Source: Ustilaginoidea virens (lineage: Eukaryota; Ascomycota; Sordariomycetes; Hypocreales; Clavicipitaceae). Taken from it: 64,000 nt of DNA. The stretch covers positions 4,526,501 to 4,590,500 of the forward strand of contig NC_057317.1 in assembly GCF_000687475.1 (NCBI RefSeq), in the 5' to 3' direction. The notes below the pieces were generated by a model that was given only the letters and a program-made list of their open reading frames with translations, was not told where the DNA came from and did not search any database. The number at the start of each line of letters is the position of its first letter. The first letter of the stretch is position 1. Below are positions 23,944 to 35,732 of this stretch, one piece after another. The position numbers and the translations under genes are program-made.

Positions 23944-26677
23944 ATGTGGGACCAGCTGTCGACCACGCCTTTGCCCACCGACGTCGCGGCCCTCCGTCAG
24001 CCCTTGCCGGCACGTCATGCCCGCGGCGCCCAAAATAGGCTCCGCGCGGCTCCGAAACACACCCGCGTCGTGAGGCCCGACGGAGCGTACTGGGCCGAGC
24101 TTGACAATGACAATATCCTCCAACCCCTCGACGCTTTGGGCATTTCCAGCACCAGGGGCCCCGGTAGATACGCCGTCCAGCGAGGCAGAGTTGTGCCTCA
24201 GCACCAGCATATTGGCATGTAAGTAGCCCTTGTCGGATGTCCCCCTCCCCTCCCTCCGCTGCATTGTTCAATTCTTTTTTCCTTTGTCTTTTTTTTTATT
24301 TTTTGTGTACGTGGCACACCCCCTTCCCATTGGCACATGGGCCGTTGTGCTATTTTCAGTTCAAACCTGGCCTGGTTTTGCACACGTCGGGCTGAACCGG
24401 CCCCCACCGCCTTATTGTTTCCTGTTCAAGTGACGCGCAAGAGCAAATGCTCTTCATGGCGCATCATGTCGCAGTACGGTGCTGTACAGCACGGATCATT
24501 CTATCCAGGCCTGCCATATTCAGAAGCTGCCGTGGCCGAAACGCAGGGTGCAGTTGAGCAAGGCGGCGCGTTTTCCATTCACAGCACCTCAGGTCACCTC
24601 TCCAAAACTCTAACCCTTTCATTGTTTCATCTGTAGCGTGCTGCCTTCTCAGAACCCGTACACATCTGCGCAAGCTGATTTAATTCCTCCACGGCAAAGT
24701 TCGCGACGTTTGCCGCGGAGCAGCCCCAACTCGACCTGGCGCCCAGCGCCCTCAACTTACGACCACGACGACAGCCAAGTGTCGACTCCGACACAGCATT
24801 ACAAGCTGGCGTCTACTCACCGTTCCGCCGGATCGGCCACGGAGCTGGTCTCTCCACCGAGCTCACCGGAGTCGAATGCCCCCCATGACGGGTAAGTTGA
24901 CGGAATCTCGCCGCTCATGCCTAGCACGGCCTTGCTGACTTTGTATTTTTTTTTTTTTTCGCGCAGCCTCACCGCGGGTGATGTCTCGCCTATTGATGAG
25001 TTTGACGGCTCTCAGCAGCAGGCCTTGAGAGGCGACCGTTGTGACACGCTCGCGGCGCCCCTCCAGCAACCTCACGCTGGTATTGAATCAAGGCCGTTTC
25101 GGAGCGCTCCGCAACATCACGGAGGCACCGATGCTTCGGACGCTCAGGCTCTCCGGCCCGCCGCGAACCCGGAATGGGGCCAGCCGGCTCGTCAAGCCCC
25201 AGCCTTGTCTTCTTCTGACCACGGCGGCTCTTTATACCCCAAGGCCGGGCCTGACCACGCCCTCCGAGTCCGCTCAGCAGCCCCTCGCCCGCTCGCTTCC
25301 CGCGCGAATGACCCATCTCGCTCTGCTGGACAGCGAACGCGGGCAGCGTTGGCGGCGAAACCAGACCCGATGGAAAACCGTCCGCCGTGGCATGGTGCCA
25401 GCGGCCGCTCTGCGATGTTGCGCCCGATGCGCGACAACCTGGGCGTCGCGCCGCTGTCGCTTCCTCCCAAGAGCAGCAGGAAATCCAGCCCAGCGGCGGC
25501 CCTCGCCTCAGCGCCCACTGAGCCCCAAGCGTCCGGTGCCCGCGGCGCTGGCAGCGCCATGCGGAAATTGCTCCCTCTGGCCTCCAAGCACAAAACCAGG
25601 GCATCGGCAACGCCGTCGACCCGGGCAGCAGCAGCAGCAGCAGCAGCAGCCGCTGCGGAGCAGCGAACGCGGGCGGCCGGAAAGTCGTATCCCAGTCCTC
25701 TCGAGGGCGATGTGTCCGTGCCGGAAGCCAAGTCTTGTGGTGACGCGCTGCGCGAGGACCAGCCGCGCCAATCCTCGAGGCCCCGTGCCCCCGCGCATAT
25801 CTCGGCCTCCTTGAACGCCAACGCCATCAGGAGGAAGCCCGCACCTACGTCGGCCCATGCCGGTCCGGCGTCGGATCCCCTGCTGCCAAGCACTCCGCCC
25901 GCAGGTCGCGCCGGCAACGCCGAGAGCTTGCCCAGCTCCGCCCCGTCGCCGTGCCCCGTCCGACCGGACCCTACGTGTCGCGCCCAGCAGCCCAGCTCGC
26001 GCTTCAGCATGACCACCTGCGCAACCTCCAATCCTGGCGGCAGCCCCGGCCCAGGTCCATCGAGCGAAAAGACCCCGTCTCCGCCAACCCCCCAGCCACC
26101 AGCTGTCGGCGTCCTCGATCGCACCAGGCCTGTGGCCAGCCGACGAACCACCCCGTCGGGCTCGCAAGAGCCCACACTCATAGCCCTGTCGAGCGCGCGC
26201 AAGCCAACGGAGCCACCACCACCACATGGCACGCGTCACCTCCTCAGACACAGCCCGCACAACCGATCCGTCAGCGAAGCAAAGCCACCAGATTGCCGGG
26301 CATCTATCCTGTCCACCGCGTCGTCGTCCATGTCCAAGCCCCTCCCGCCCGCACCGCCCGAAATGTCCCCGAGCAACGACCGCATCACCCATCTGAAGAT
26401 CCAGAGCGACGCCCTGCTCCACCGCCGAGTCAACATCCAGAGGATCATCAAGCAGATGACGGAGCTCATGCCCCAGGACAACCTGCTCGCCAGCGACGAG
26501 GTGCTTCGCAGACGAGAGGAGGAGAAGCAAAAGGTCGAGAAGCTTCGCCGAGAGCTTGCCGACGTCCAGAGGGAGGAGCACCAGCTGGGCTTGCAGCTGC
26601 ACCGCGCGTATAAGCGTCAGGACAAGGACGCCGAGTACGAGCCCACGACGTTGTGGGTGCGAAGGCTAGCCGCGTGA
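23944..26677 (+). CDS. Ser/Pro-rich fungal protein with C-terminal coiled coil
   Basis: Three exons join in phase: 23944-24218, 24637-24891, 24967-26677, giving 746 residues. Intron 1 is long (418 nt) and starts GTAAGT; intron 2 is 75 nt with a T-rich tract before CGCAG. The N-terminus (WDQLSTTPLPTDVAALRQPL) and the early part look conserved. Residues 180-640 are low-complexity Ser/Pro/Ala with a polyalanine stretch. Residues about 643-735 form a charged amphipathic helix with heptads (HLKIQSDALLHRRVNIQRII, then RREEEKQKVEKLRRELADVQ), a likely coiled coil. The function is not recognised; the architecture suggests a scaffold or cytoskeleton-associated protein. An extra exon inside intron 1 is possible: a frame near 24466 reads well, but its donor is out of phase. 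Confidence 0.75.
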
Positions 26678-27061
26678 CCAAAAGGGGCTTGCTGTATGGA
26701 ACGCCGAGTTTTTGTGGCGCATGAAAAGACAGTCGCTGGGTTTTGAGCTTGGGCGTCCGCACAAAGCACTTGGATGGGGTGAGCTCTGCGGTTTTCCTTT
26801 GAACATGATGGAACGATGTCTGCAGAAACGCTGGTGCTTCTGATGACTTTATGAATTGGCTGGGAGCAAGGGTCCCATAACCGTCATCGTTTTTATTTTT
26901 ATTTTTTTTATTTTTTTTAGGGTTGTCGGAGCGGTTTCTTCCTTTCCTCCTCTGTCTAGACAGAGATGTTGATATGCCTCTAGGCTGAAATTCCAAAGCA
27001 TGCTTTGCTACCTTGTAGAGAACCAACACAAACGCCGAGATCAAAACAGTCAAGGCAAAAG
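26678..27061. other. Short intergenic region between convergent genes
   Basis: 3' side of both the coiled-coil gene (+) and the unrecognised gene (-). Contains a T-rich tract at 26889-26918. No gene seen. Confidence 0.5.
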
Positions 27062-27976
27062 CTACAAATACGTCTGCTCAGGAATAGGCGCGAGCTTGAC
27101 ACGATACAAGGACTGGAACAGGCGATTCGACACCACGGTGTCCCTTATGTGTTCCACGCCAGCGACGCAAAACAGTAGCGCCGTCACATCATCTCCCGCC
27201 GCCGTACCGTGGAACGTCTTGACAAAGGTATAATGAAAAGAAGCCGCGGATTCGAAGCCATTATGCGTGACCCATATCTGGACCGAGTCCCCGAACAACG
27301 AAGAGTCTCGAGGCACCGAGTCCACATTCGCTCGCGGCACCGCGATATCCTGCTGCGAGAGAAAAGACTGCGGGTCCCCGACAAAGGCGAACTCAAAGGC
27401 GAACCGCCAGAAACTCCCATAGGGGATAGACTTTCTCGACGTAAAGACCAGCTTGTTGTGCGGGCCGCCGTAGATGGCTCCTTCGCCGTGCTGGTTCGCG
27501 TCGCCGCCTGTCGACAGGCGGATGAGCAGATCAGACGTGGGCCGGTAGGGGGCATCGGCGAAGCAGCCCTCCAGCCCGTCGTACGGGAACATGACGTGCT
27601 GCCACTCCCCAATGTCGGCGTGGAAGTCGAGCCACCGCGTCGGGCTCCATTGCCCGGGCACCATGTTGAAGGTCTCGTAGGGCAGAACAGCCGGCCCGGG
27701 GGGTTGCGTGTGCGGAAGAGGGAACCGGGTAAACGCCCGGTGGAAGAAGTCCAGGCAGTAGATGCGAGCGGGGAGGGTCTCGTCGTCCAGGGCGATCTGC
27801 GAGACGGAAAAGGTCCACTTGTGGAACTGGATGGCTTGCGGGGTGGGAGATAGGTAGATGCGACGAGGGATGGCGATGTGCGGGCACTGCGCTTGGACGG
27901 TAATGTTGGAAGGTTGGAACCGGTGGTTCTGGGAGGTTTGGCTGCGGATAACGGTGCAGTTGGACATTTCCGACAT
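27062..27976 (-). CDS. Hypothetical protein, unrecognised
   Basis: Single-exon frame of 304 residues with good globular character and aromatic-rich, beta-strand-like text throughout (for example IYCLDFFHRAFTRF, SPTRWLDFHADIGEWQHVMF, SIPYGSFWRFAFEFAFVGD). There is no signal peptide or membrane helix, and only short low-complexity stretches. Four Cys are scattered. I do not recognise the family; the many Trp and Phe between short charged turns would suit a beta-sandwich or lipocalin-like fold, but that is speculation. ATGs at 27976 and 27967 are equally possible starts. The opposite-strand frames over this region are shadows. Confidence 0.6.
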   Translation of the reverse strand: MSEMSNCTVIRSQTSQNHRFQPSNITVQAQCPHIAIPRRIYLSPTPQAIQFHKWTFSVSQIALDDETLPARIYCLDFFHRAFTRFPLPHTQPPGPAVLPYETFNMVPGQWSPTRWLDFHADIGEWQHVMFPYDGLEGCFADAPYRPTSDLLIRLSTGGDANQHGEGAIYGGPHNKLVFTSRKSIPYGSFWRFAFEFAFVGDPQSFLSQQDIAVPRANVDSVPRDSSLFGDSVQIWVTHNGFESAASFHYTFVKTFHGTAAGDDVTALLFCVAGVEHIRDTVVSNRLFQSLYRVKLAPIPEQTYL

Positions 27977-28782
27977 TTTCGCTCATTTGGGGGGCGGGCC
28001 ACGGTTTGCTTGGAGATATGAGGGATGAGGCGGAGGCGAGGCGAACTGGCTGGATACTTTATCTTTAGTTGCGAGAGGAGGGCCTTGACACGAGTTGAGC
28101 GCTGCAGGTGTGAAGGGGTAGGAAACAGATTAATAGTTGCTGGAGAATCAGAGAGCCGACGAGGGGGATTCAGACTGTTGGGCGCCATGTTCACGTTGAC
28201 GCAGCGGCCGGAGGTCATCGCCAGGAGACCTGGACGAGCTGGGTGGCTGGAGCATCAAGGGGATTCACTTGAAGAAGGACGACAGGCCACGTGTTGTAAA
28301 TGGCAAGGGCGTTTGCGGAGAGGCTGTTGCTCGATGTCGGGGGAGGATAGTACACAAGGAATTCGATGAATGACTTTGAGTGATTTGATACTGATTGACG
28401 TGATGCCATCGCAGCGCACAGGCTCACGGTGATTAACCTTGGTCCGTGTATTTATTCAGTATTGGGGTTCGGTGATTTGCAGCTTGTCGGAGAACCGTGG
28501 AACCGTGACACGCGGTCCGACAACAGGACGTGCTAGAAATTCATGGATAGTGGAGGCACGGGTCTTTCAAACTCTGTGATGCGTTTCTTGCATTGCCAAG
28601 GCACCAAGGTATATAGACGTGACGACCAGGAAATGTACAAGACATTCTTTCGACCGGCGAGGAACCTGAGCACAACTCGATCTAAAGCATCTGGGCCGGA
28701 AATCTGAGATGCGTGACCAGGAATTGGGGAACTGATACAGCTCCCCGTCTTGCAGCTGTTGGCGACTTGGGGACCAAGGACA
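27977..28782. other. Intergenic region
   Basis: Upstream side of the unrecognised minus-strand gene, then the 3' flank of the probable broken gene at 28783. A minus-strand frame at 28533-28931 reads partly like protein but does not connect cleanly to anything. No supported gene. Confidence 0.45.
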
Positions 28783-29284
28783 TCAAAAATGGCCCAACTT
28801 TGCGGCAACTTCAGGAGGAGCCCACTGTATGGCAATGGCAGTCTGGTCCTTGCCACCAACAATGAACAGCGTTTGCGGTTCGCTAACGCCAAGGTAGAGG
28901 ACCACGGGAGAGGCCAAGACCATGTCGACAACCTGGGCCTGGCTCCTTACATAGGCATTGCGCTTGGGGCCGTTGTAAATGTTGATAAGCATGTTGGGTG
29001 CACGCACCGTAGGACTCTTGCCAGCGACCGACGTAGTAGACGGTCTGCTCATAGGCACGAATCGACTGGAAGGTGAAGGTGGCTTGACGTCCATGAATGC
29101 CATTTAGAGATGCTGCTCCTGGCTGGTACCTGAATACGTGGAATGGCCAGGGATGGGTCAAGTTGGAGCCATTTGAGGCAACCGTGGAAAGACCATGATC
29201 AATGGTGCCGGTTGGCTCGACAGTCGTTGACCGAGCGCACAACCAAACCGTGGCCAAGCCAAGCAGCAAAAAGAACTTGAGCAT
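28783..29284 (-). pseudogene. Probable broken gene for a secreted protein
   Basis: From the ATG at 29284 a signal peptide is visible (MLKFFLLLGLATVWLCARS), followed by about 75 residues of normal protein text with an N-glycosylation site (SNLTHPW) up to YYVGRWQESYG at about 29010. The same frame then degenerates, while another frame becomes protein-like (LINIYNGPKRNAYV, VVLYLGVSEPQTLFIVGGKD) and ends at a TGA near 28783. I found no GT-AG pair that joins the two frames in phase, so a frameshift is the simplest reading. An unusual intron, or a sequencing error, could give the same picture. No family is recognised. Confidence 0.4.
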
Positions 29285-32090
29285 GACGAACCGCTTTCCT
29301 TGCGGCATTGGCTGGCGGGAGAATTGAGCTTCCCCCAACGTAATCCGCAGGCGGACTTGACCGCGGAATGAATCCATGGATTCGAGCAGGGGAACACGTC
29401 CGTCGATTTCCAGGGCAAATCATCTTCAACACCTGCGACGGTGTTGATGGGGTCGCCTAGTTCGTTCTGCGAGCTGATGATGTAATGTTTTCCACCTTTC
29501 CGCCGTTGCGTGTGAAGGTGAGTCCATCCCTAAAGCTTATTTTTCAGAGCTGCAGGAATAATGGGAGGTTGCAGAAACCTGCATCGCCTGCGAGACCGTG
29601 GCCTTTCATCCCAAGGTATGGTACTCCGTATGCCTCCAGGCGAAAGTTTTGGGTAACGGCTTGGAATGGAAAGGTGCAGTACCTCCATAATATCTGGGCC
29701 ATGGTGCATCGTGCTGCAATTTATTACCAGCAAGCATGCGGCGAGTTGTCCAAAAAAAAAAGGGGGGAATTGCTGATATCAATAGGCAAGGGGTCAAGCT
29801 CGGCACCCGGAAACGGGCTTTGCATGAAGCATAAACCATTGGCCTAGTTTGTCTGTGCTCTCTTTCAGAGCTTCTTTTTCGTGTTTCGGCTTGAGCAGCA
29901 GTGACAGAAGGCGCAAGTAACCAAGGCTGATCGAACATGACGAGGGGTTAAGCGGTACGGCACGGAATGCTCAGAACTCCAGAGGGTGACCCCCTGTTTA
30001 GGATTTCAGACTCCCCAACTCCTCGCTTGAGCTTGAGCTTGGATGGCTCATCTCGACGACGCATTTGGTATAATTTGTGTCTTGTGTTGTCCCCAGCGGG
30101 CTCTTTTTCCGCTTTTGAACTGGCAGGATAACTCGTTCTGCGAAGGACTGGCTTTCAAATGCTTCTACTCTCATCGCTGGAAAGACCGTCGTCACACCAC
30201 ACCAGCCGCAGCCAGGTCAATCAAAGTCTCTTGATACGCATCTCTGAAAGCCATGTCGGCATCCAGCAGGCTGTTTAAGGGATACGTACCTTACCCGAGG
30301 TGTCGAGACGTGGAGTTGGATACCTGTAGATGAAAGCAGTCAGGGACAACATCTTGGCAAGGAAAACCACAAGTTGGCAGTAGTAGCTTATGTAACTCAC
30401 CAGGCAAGTACGCTAGGTAAGGTACATACATACCCATACCTGCCTTAGGGTAGCAATGTCCTTGCTTGGACCAACATCCATCTACCTCATCTCTCATCTG
30501 CCTCTCTGCTTCTGCCCGGTTCGAAGTTTCATTAAATGGCAAAAGCTCCATTTTTGGGCAGGGGTTGCCAGCATCACACGGTCCAACTGCTTGCCTTGCC
30601 AGCTGGAGATGGACGCTTCGTCAATTCGTTTCTCTGGAAAACAGCATCGACAGAGTCGGGCGATAACTTCAAGACCACTGGGCAGTTGAATTCAGCCAGC
30701 CGAGGTTCTTCTGAGTATATTTACATACCTCATTCGGTCGGGATACCATGCTAAAGGAGTCATAGTCGCAAGGACGGCGCTCGAAAGCAGCCAGTTCGGG
30801 TAAAAGCACGGATTGCAGATTCTCTCCCCCCCCCCCCCCCCCCCCTCCCCCCCCTCCCCCCCCGAAATGGGTTTCTACTGGGGGCAATAGATTTTGCCAT
30901 GAGAACTTCATCATCATGCCTCACAGCATTGGTTACGACTCGCCGCCGAACCTTGCTTGAAGCGGGAAGGCCGAGGTAGACAGGCCAGCCGCCAGACAAC
31001 CTCACAGGTTCGAGCGAGTTTTGCATATGTGACTTGGGAACGGAACTCACACCATTCGGCATTCCAGGCAAAAGACATGCCATTACTCCAAGTGAGCATG
31101 CCCATCGGGAAGTCGATCGGCCACGTATATTCGGCCTTTCATCTGGCCCATATGCGCCATTCCTTTCCAACCATCCAATCCATCCGCCTGAGAAGCCCGT
31201 CAACGACAAAACCCGCAGCCTGCAGCCCATTCTCCAAAAGAAGGGGGTAATTCGATTTAGCCATGAGTGTTGATGGAAAACGGTTCAATCAGTCGTCCGA
31301 TGAAACACCCAGCATCTGCCGAGCCACACTCGAACCCATGGACGTTCGGCGCCGGTCCTATCTACTTACCACTGTATTTTTGGTTGCCGCTTTGCGGTGC
31401 CCTTCGAATGCCTTGGTAACAAGTGGGTAGCCCTCTACAGCCAAGAGCGATCTTGACCATGAACAATGAAGAGCAGTAGCCAGCCGGTGCGCGTTTTGTT
31501 TTTGAATATTCGTGTCGTCTTTACTCGAAAGCATCAGTTGAGAACACGACACTTGCCTAGTGGGAGTCTGCCAGCAAGCAATCCATTGACCTAGTTGTAG
31601 CGGACAAGTTTAAATATGTCTGGGCGGGCTCAAGTGCAAGCCATCACTGGAGTTTATCAGACGTCCGATTTCTGAACTTTGCACACATCTTTCGTTTCCA
31701 CTATTCTGTTTCTAATCAATTGGGCATTCCTTTACGCAACGACATGATATAATGGGCCTGCAAATGCGTCATGATGGCTTGGTAGGTAGGCGGAGAACTG
31801 CAATATATGTACAGCTTGCTTGTTGACGTAAGCGTTGCTCTGGGTGGGGAGAATGCCTTGGTGTTTAGCTAGCACTGGTAAGTATGGTCGCTTCTTGTCT
31901 GGGGGGCAATATGTAGCCGTGGATCGGTATATATGTGATTTTTATGCTACAGAGGGACCACCAACATGCACGGGACAAATATAGCACAGCTCTCGTGAAA
32001 TAAAACCCAAAAAAAAGAAAAAAAAAAGAAAGATAATAAAGGGGCCGGTGAGGCGGCAAAAACAACAGCACATCAAATCAAGACGTCTTT
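29285..32090. other. Intergenic region, no supported gene
   Basis: About 2.8 kb. Visible structure: an A run at 29751-29761, GGTAAGGTACATACATACC-like motifs near 30417-30435, a C-rich tract at 30823-30861, and an A-rich tract at 32007-32030. Minus-strand text around 30900-31230 is weakly protein-like in two frames (TWSNGMSFAWNAEWCEF and GGWPVYLGLPASSK), but no exon model works. Confidence 0.45.
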
Positions 32091-33350
32091 TCAACTCATG
32101 CCGTCCATAAACTCGACGCGATCAAGGAGCATCTGTCTGTATCCCATGTACTCCTTTAGCCCTTCCCACTCGGGACCAGACTCCTCGCCATGTCGCCAAG
32201 GTTCCTTGAAGCCCCAGGCGCAGGCAACCTTGTCCAGGGCAGCTCGCTCGTCTTCCCTCAGCCACCGGTAGCGGAGCGGAGTCCCAGGGGTCCAGGTGAC
32301 TCGCTTCATCTGGTCCTTGTTACTCAACTTGGCGATGACGCCCAAGGACCCCACCACGAAGAAGTACCCCGATATGCCCGCGACGCAGATTCCAGTCGCT
32401 GTCGAGACGTCCATTGTGTTTTGCCAATAGGCGGCATACGCCGTGGATAAGCCGAAAATGCCAAGCGGCAAGGTGGCCAGGCCAAAGGCCGGGGCAGTTC
32501 CGTGCCTAACCAGCTTCTGTCGCTTGAAAGCCGGCACGCAGTATGCAGCCTCAATGATGCCCAAGGAGGCATCTAGGTTTTTGGCATCAATGGCCGTCTG
32601 CAGGGCAAGCTCGGCGACCCCTTGCTCAATGGCCCGTGAGGCTGCGTTGGGATTCTGTTTGACGTAGGCGATTTGGCCGCCCTTGACGACGGGTTTCGGC
32701 TTGGTGGCGTACAGGCCCAGCACGGAGGGAAGAGATTCCGGGCGGCCTAGCTGGGCCTGGACCTGGACATAAAGCTCGAGGAACTCGGGTTTCATTTCGA
32801 CATTTGGGTGCGTAATGATTGCATACGCCGAGTGTGATATCCGATGGACAGCATCTTGGATCTTGGCATCGATTGGTATCTTGGAGCCGGTTCGCTCGGC
32901 GCCCAGAGTGACGAGTTTGGATGCCGCGGCCCTAGACTGCGCTTCCGCGCGCTTCAGCTGAGGATGAAGGACAGTGGCAGCACGGAGACAGGATTCAAGG
33001 GCCGCAGTGGTCAGCTGGCTTGCCGGGATACCATCCACAGAGAGGAGCTTCTTCTCGCCATCTTGGGCGACCCGGGCGAGTTCGGCGGGTTCGGGGATAC
33101 GAGCGGGAATGTCTTGGTTCAACTGACTAGACTTGGCGGCGATTGGGAGCCCCTGCTCGGTCGCGGGGCCGGCAGCCGCAGTGGAAGCCCATCTCGTTGC
33201 TGCGGACGCTGTTTTCCAAGTCGAGGGCTTTGCGTTTTTGACGGTTCGGATTCGGGCCAGTCCGAAGCTGATGGGCGGCCGGGAGGACGTGCGCGTCAAC
33301 GCACATGATTCGCAGACGAAGCGCAGACGGTTGGCCGACGCACGTCGCAT
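32091..33350 (-). CDS. Mitochondrial membrane protein, conserved in fungi
   Basis: Single exon, 419 residues. The N-terminus is rich in Arg, Ser, Thr and Ala with almost no acids (MRRASANRLRFVCESCALTR, then KTASAATRWAS), as expected of a mitochondrial presequence. Residues about 80-270 look helical and repeat-like. Two hydrophobic segments follow: FGLATLPLGIFGLSTAYAAY and TGICVAGISGYFFVVGSLGV. The C-terminus is a well-ordered polar tail (RYRWLREDERAALDKVACAW, EWEGLKEYMGYRQMLLDRVE) that I recall in conserved but unnamed fungal proteins. Likely an inner-membrane protein with both ends on one side. I give no gene symbol because the function is not certain to me. Confidence 0.75.
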   Translation of the reverse strand: MRRASANRLRFVCESCALTRTSSRPPISFGLARIRTVKNAKPSTWKTASAATRWASTAAAGPATEQGLPIAAKSSQLNQDIPARIPEPAELARVAQDGEKKLLSVDGIPASQLTTAALESCLRAATVLHPQLKRAEAQSRAAASKLVTLGAERTGSKIPIDAKIQDAVHRISHSAYAIITHPNVEMKPEFLELYVQVQAQLGRPESLPSVLGLYATKPKPVVKGGQIAYVKQNPNAASRAIEQGVAELALQTAIDAKNLDASLGIIEAAYCVPAFKRQKLVRHGTAPAFGLATLPLGIFGLSTAYAAYWQNTMDVSTATGICVAGISGYFFVVGSLGVIAKLSNKDQMKRVTWTPGTPLRYRWLREDERAALDKVACAWGFKEPWRHGEESGPEWEGLKEYMGYRQMLLDRVEFMDGMS

Positions 33351-34220
33351 CGCGGGACGGACGCCTTTCCAGGTGTGGTTGCGGTTTGATGTCGGGTTGT
33401 CCGTGAGGGTTGGAAGACGGAAGTTTGGTGACGGTGCTGTGGGATGGATGCTAGATTAGGTGCCTTGGCAGGTACCGGCTACTTGGGAGACGGCAGGAAC
33501 CAGTTCTTGCAGGGTCCATAGGTACCTACCTAATGCACACAGTCCTCGTGTTATGCCTGCTGAGACATGAACGAAACGGAAGAATGAGCTGGGTAACGAC
33601 ATCATGGCTGAGCTGAGCGGCTTGAAGGTTTTTTTGCAGGCTTATTTCTTTGTCTAGTGTTTCTTTTTCTTTGTTGCTAAATAACGGGCCTGAGCCCACG
33701 CAGGCAGACTTGTGCTTGCTCGAATGCCTCATTGAAGCTTGAATAAGCATGTACCCGGTACTTGAGCTACCCAAGGCTAAGCCTGGTTTTGCACTAAAAC
33801 GTGACGCCACACAAAACAGTGAGGCTTGGGCATCATACTGCGATACCTGGATCTTAGGAGGTACGTACCGAGCCTACCGGGGAGGCAGGAGGAACCAGGA
33901 AGCATCCGGTGTACTCCGTATTCCGTACCTGCCATCGGTTCCATTCTTTCCTCCCCCCGTCCAAGAGATGACGAAACCTAGCGCAAAGCCAGAACGAACA
34001 TCAACATCTCTCGACACAGCCGTTCATTCTCCTGCACTCAATCTTGATGACTTGTGCCCCCTTGAATAGGATTCTCCCTCTCGGTGTCGATTTTCCATAT
34101 CCAATACATTCGCCTTCCCAGCTTATTCCTCTGCTCTGCGAAGCCATAGCAGCAAACTGCTGGCCACCTGAGCCTGACTCTTTCTGAACTCGACAGCATC
34201 TCGGACATCCCGGGCAGTAG
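33351..34220. other. Divergent intergenic region
   Basis: Lies between the mitochondrial-protein gene (-) and verprolin (+). Contains ATAGGTACCTACCTAAT near 33520-33537, GGTACGTACC near 33859-33868, and TACTCCGTATTCCGTACC near 33911-33928. No gene supported. Confidence 0.5.
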
Positions 34221-35554
34221 ATGACAGCTCGACTCGGTCTGAGACTCCCCAACCACATCTGCCAAAGACCTATACACGATCCAGCATGCCACCCCCCTCC
34301 TCCTCCACCCCCTCCTCCACCGCCTGGGGGAGTCCCCGGGGCTGGACTTCCAGCACGGTTGCCTGCAGGTTCCGGTAATAGGGTACGCAAGGACATAACT
34401 CCTTTATGAGCACCCAACTTACTGACGTTTCTCTGCCCCCCCAGAATGCTCTGCTCTCCGATATCCAAAAGGGAAGGTCCCTCAAAAAAGCCGTCACCAA
34501 CGATCGATCTGCGCCTGTTGTAGGCAAAACATCCTCTTCAGGAGGCCCTCCTGTGGGAAGTGCACCCCCGGTCCCTGGCGGACTGGCGCCTCCGGTACTT
34601 GAAAGTCGGGCAAGAAGGAATAGCGATCAAGGATCAACCCAAAATGGAGCAGTCGTAGTGGATTCAGCGCCTCAACTCGGTGGCTTGTTCGCGGGTGGCA
34701 TGCCCAAGTTGAAGAAGCGTGGAGGCGGCGTCGACACCGGAGCAACCTCGGAGGCCTCGTATCTCTCCGATCCTGGAGAATCAAGGATTTCAGCGCCTAA
34801 ACTTCCCGGTGTCCCAAAGGCTCCAGGAGGAGCTGCTCCCGCGATACCGGGTAGTTTGCGAAAGATTACACCCCTGGGGGGGTCAAAGCCACCTCCACCG
34901 CCGATAGGGAAAAAACCGCCGCCTCTGCCAACTTCCAGGAAACCATCATCAAAGACAGTTCCGGCGCTGGGAGCTGCTCCAGCACCTCCTCCTCCGCCGC
35001 CGCCGTCGAGTGCAGCGCCAACTCCCTCCGGACCTCCTCCTCCTCCTCCTCCTCCTTCCCTGGCCTCCTCAGCACCTTTCTCAGCAGCACCTCCTCCTCC
35101 ACCACCTGCCTCAGCGCCTCCTTTGCCTGCAATTTCTCCAACGCCCCGATCTCAACCTCCTCCACCGCCCTCCCTTCCCGTGAGCTCGGCATCTGCTCTG
35201 TCTCCAAGCGCAGCACCGCCTCCGCCCCCCCCCAGCGCAGCGCCGGCTCTGCCGGTATCACACTCCCCACCCACACCGCCTCAATCACGAAGCCGAGGAG
35301 CCTCTTTACTACAATCCATGCTGGACCCGAGTTCTTACACTCTGTCTGCCAATGGCGCCAACTCACCGAGCCCGAGCCCACACCACTCTCATTCACCAAC
35401 TCTAAGCAACTATTCGCGGTTCATTATCAACGATTCGAGATGGCAGTTCAAGGATGAAAGCTTGCTTCCGAAACCTAGAGATTTCACTGGAGGACCCAAA
35501 AAGTATAGAGCGGGAAGAGGGAGTAGTGTGCCGTTAGATTTGAATGCTTTGTAA
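34221..35554 (+). CDS. Verprolin / WIP-family actin regulator
   Basis: Two exons: 34221-34382 and 34445-35554; the intron (62 nt) starts GTACGC and ends CCCCCCCAG. Joined in phase this gives 423 residues. A polyproline N-terminus is followed by a WH2 actin-binding motif (NALLSDIQKGRSLKKAVTND). Long Pro-rich linkers with many PPPPPP blocks come next, and at the C-terminus a WASP-binding segment with RFIINDSRWQFKDE and GGPKKYRAGRGSSVP. Verprolin binds monomeric actin and Las17/WASP and promotes Arp2/3-driven actin patches in endocytosis. The start is unsure: homologues begin MPPPPPP, and an ATG at 34286 would give this only if the C run at 34292-34297 were one base shorter. The in-frame alternative is the ATG at 34221. 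Confidence 0.88.
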
Positions 35555-35732
35555 GGATAGTTCAAGGCAGCTCAAGTGACTCAGTCACGCAGGCCACATG
35601 TTCCTGTTAAAAAATGTGGCACACGAAGACTTAGCAGCGATTGGCCGCCATCGCGAAGCGTTCTGTATGCGTCAAGTGTAACATGTTGCTCCCGCTTATC
35701 ATACAATGCCTCAAATGATATTCTCCCCTATT

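Noticed and set aside
25192..26602. Long minus-strand frames opposite the coiled-coil gene
   Set aside because: Shadows; the plus strand has phased introns and a coiled coil.
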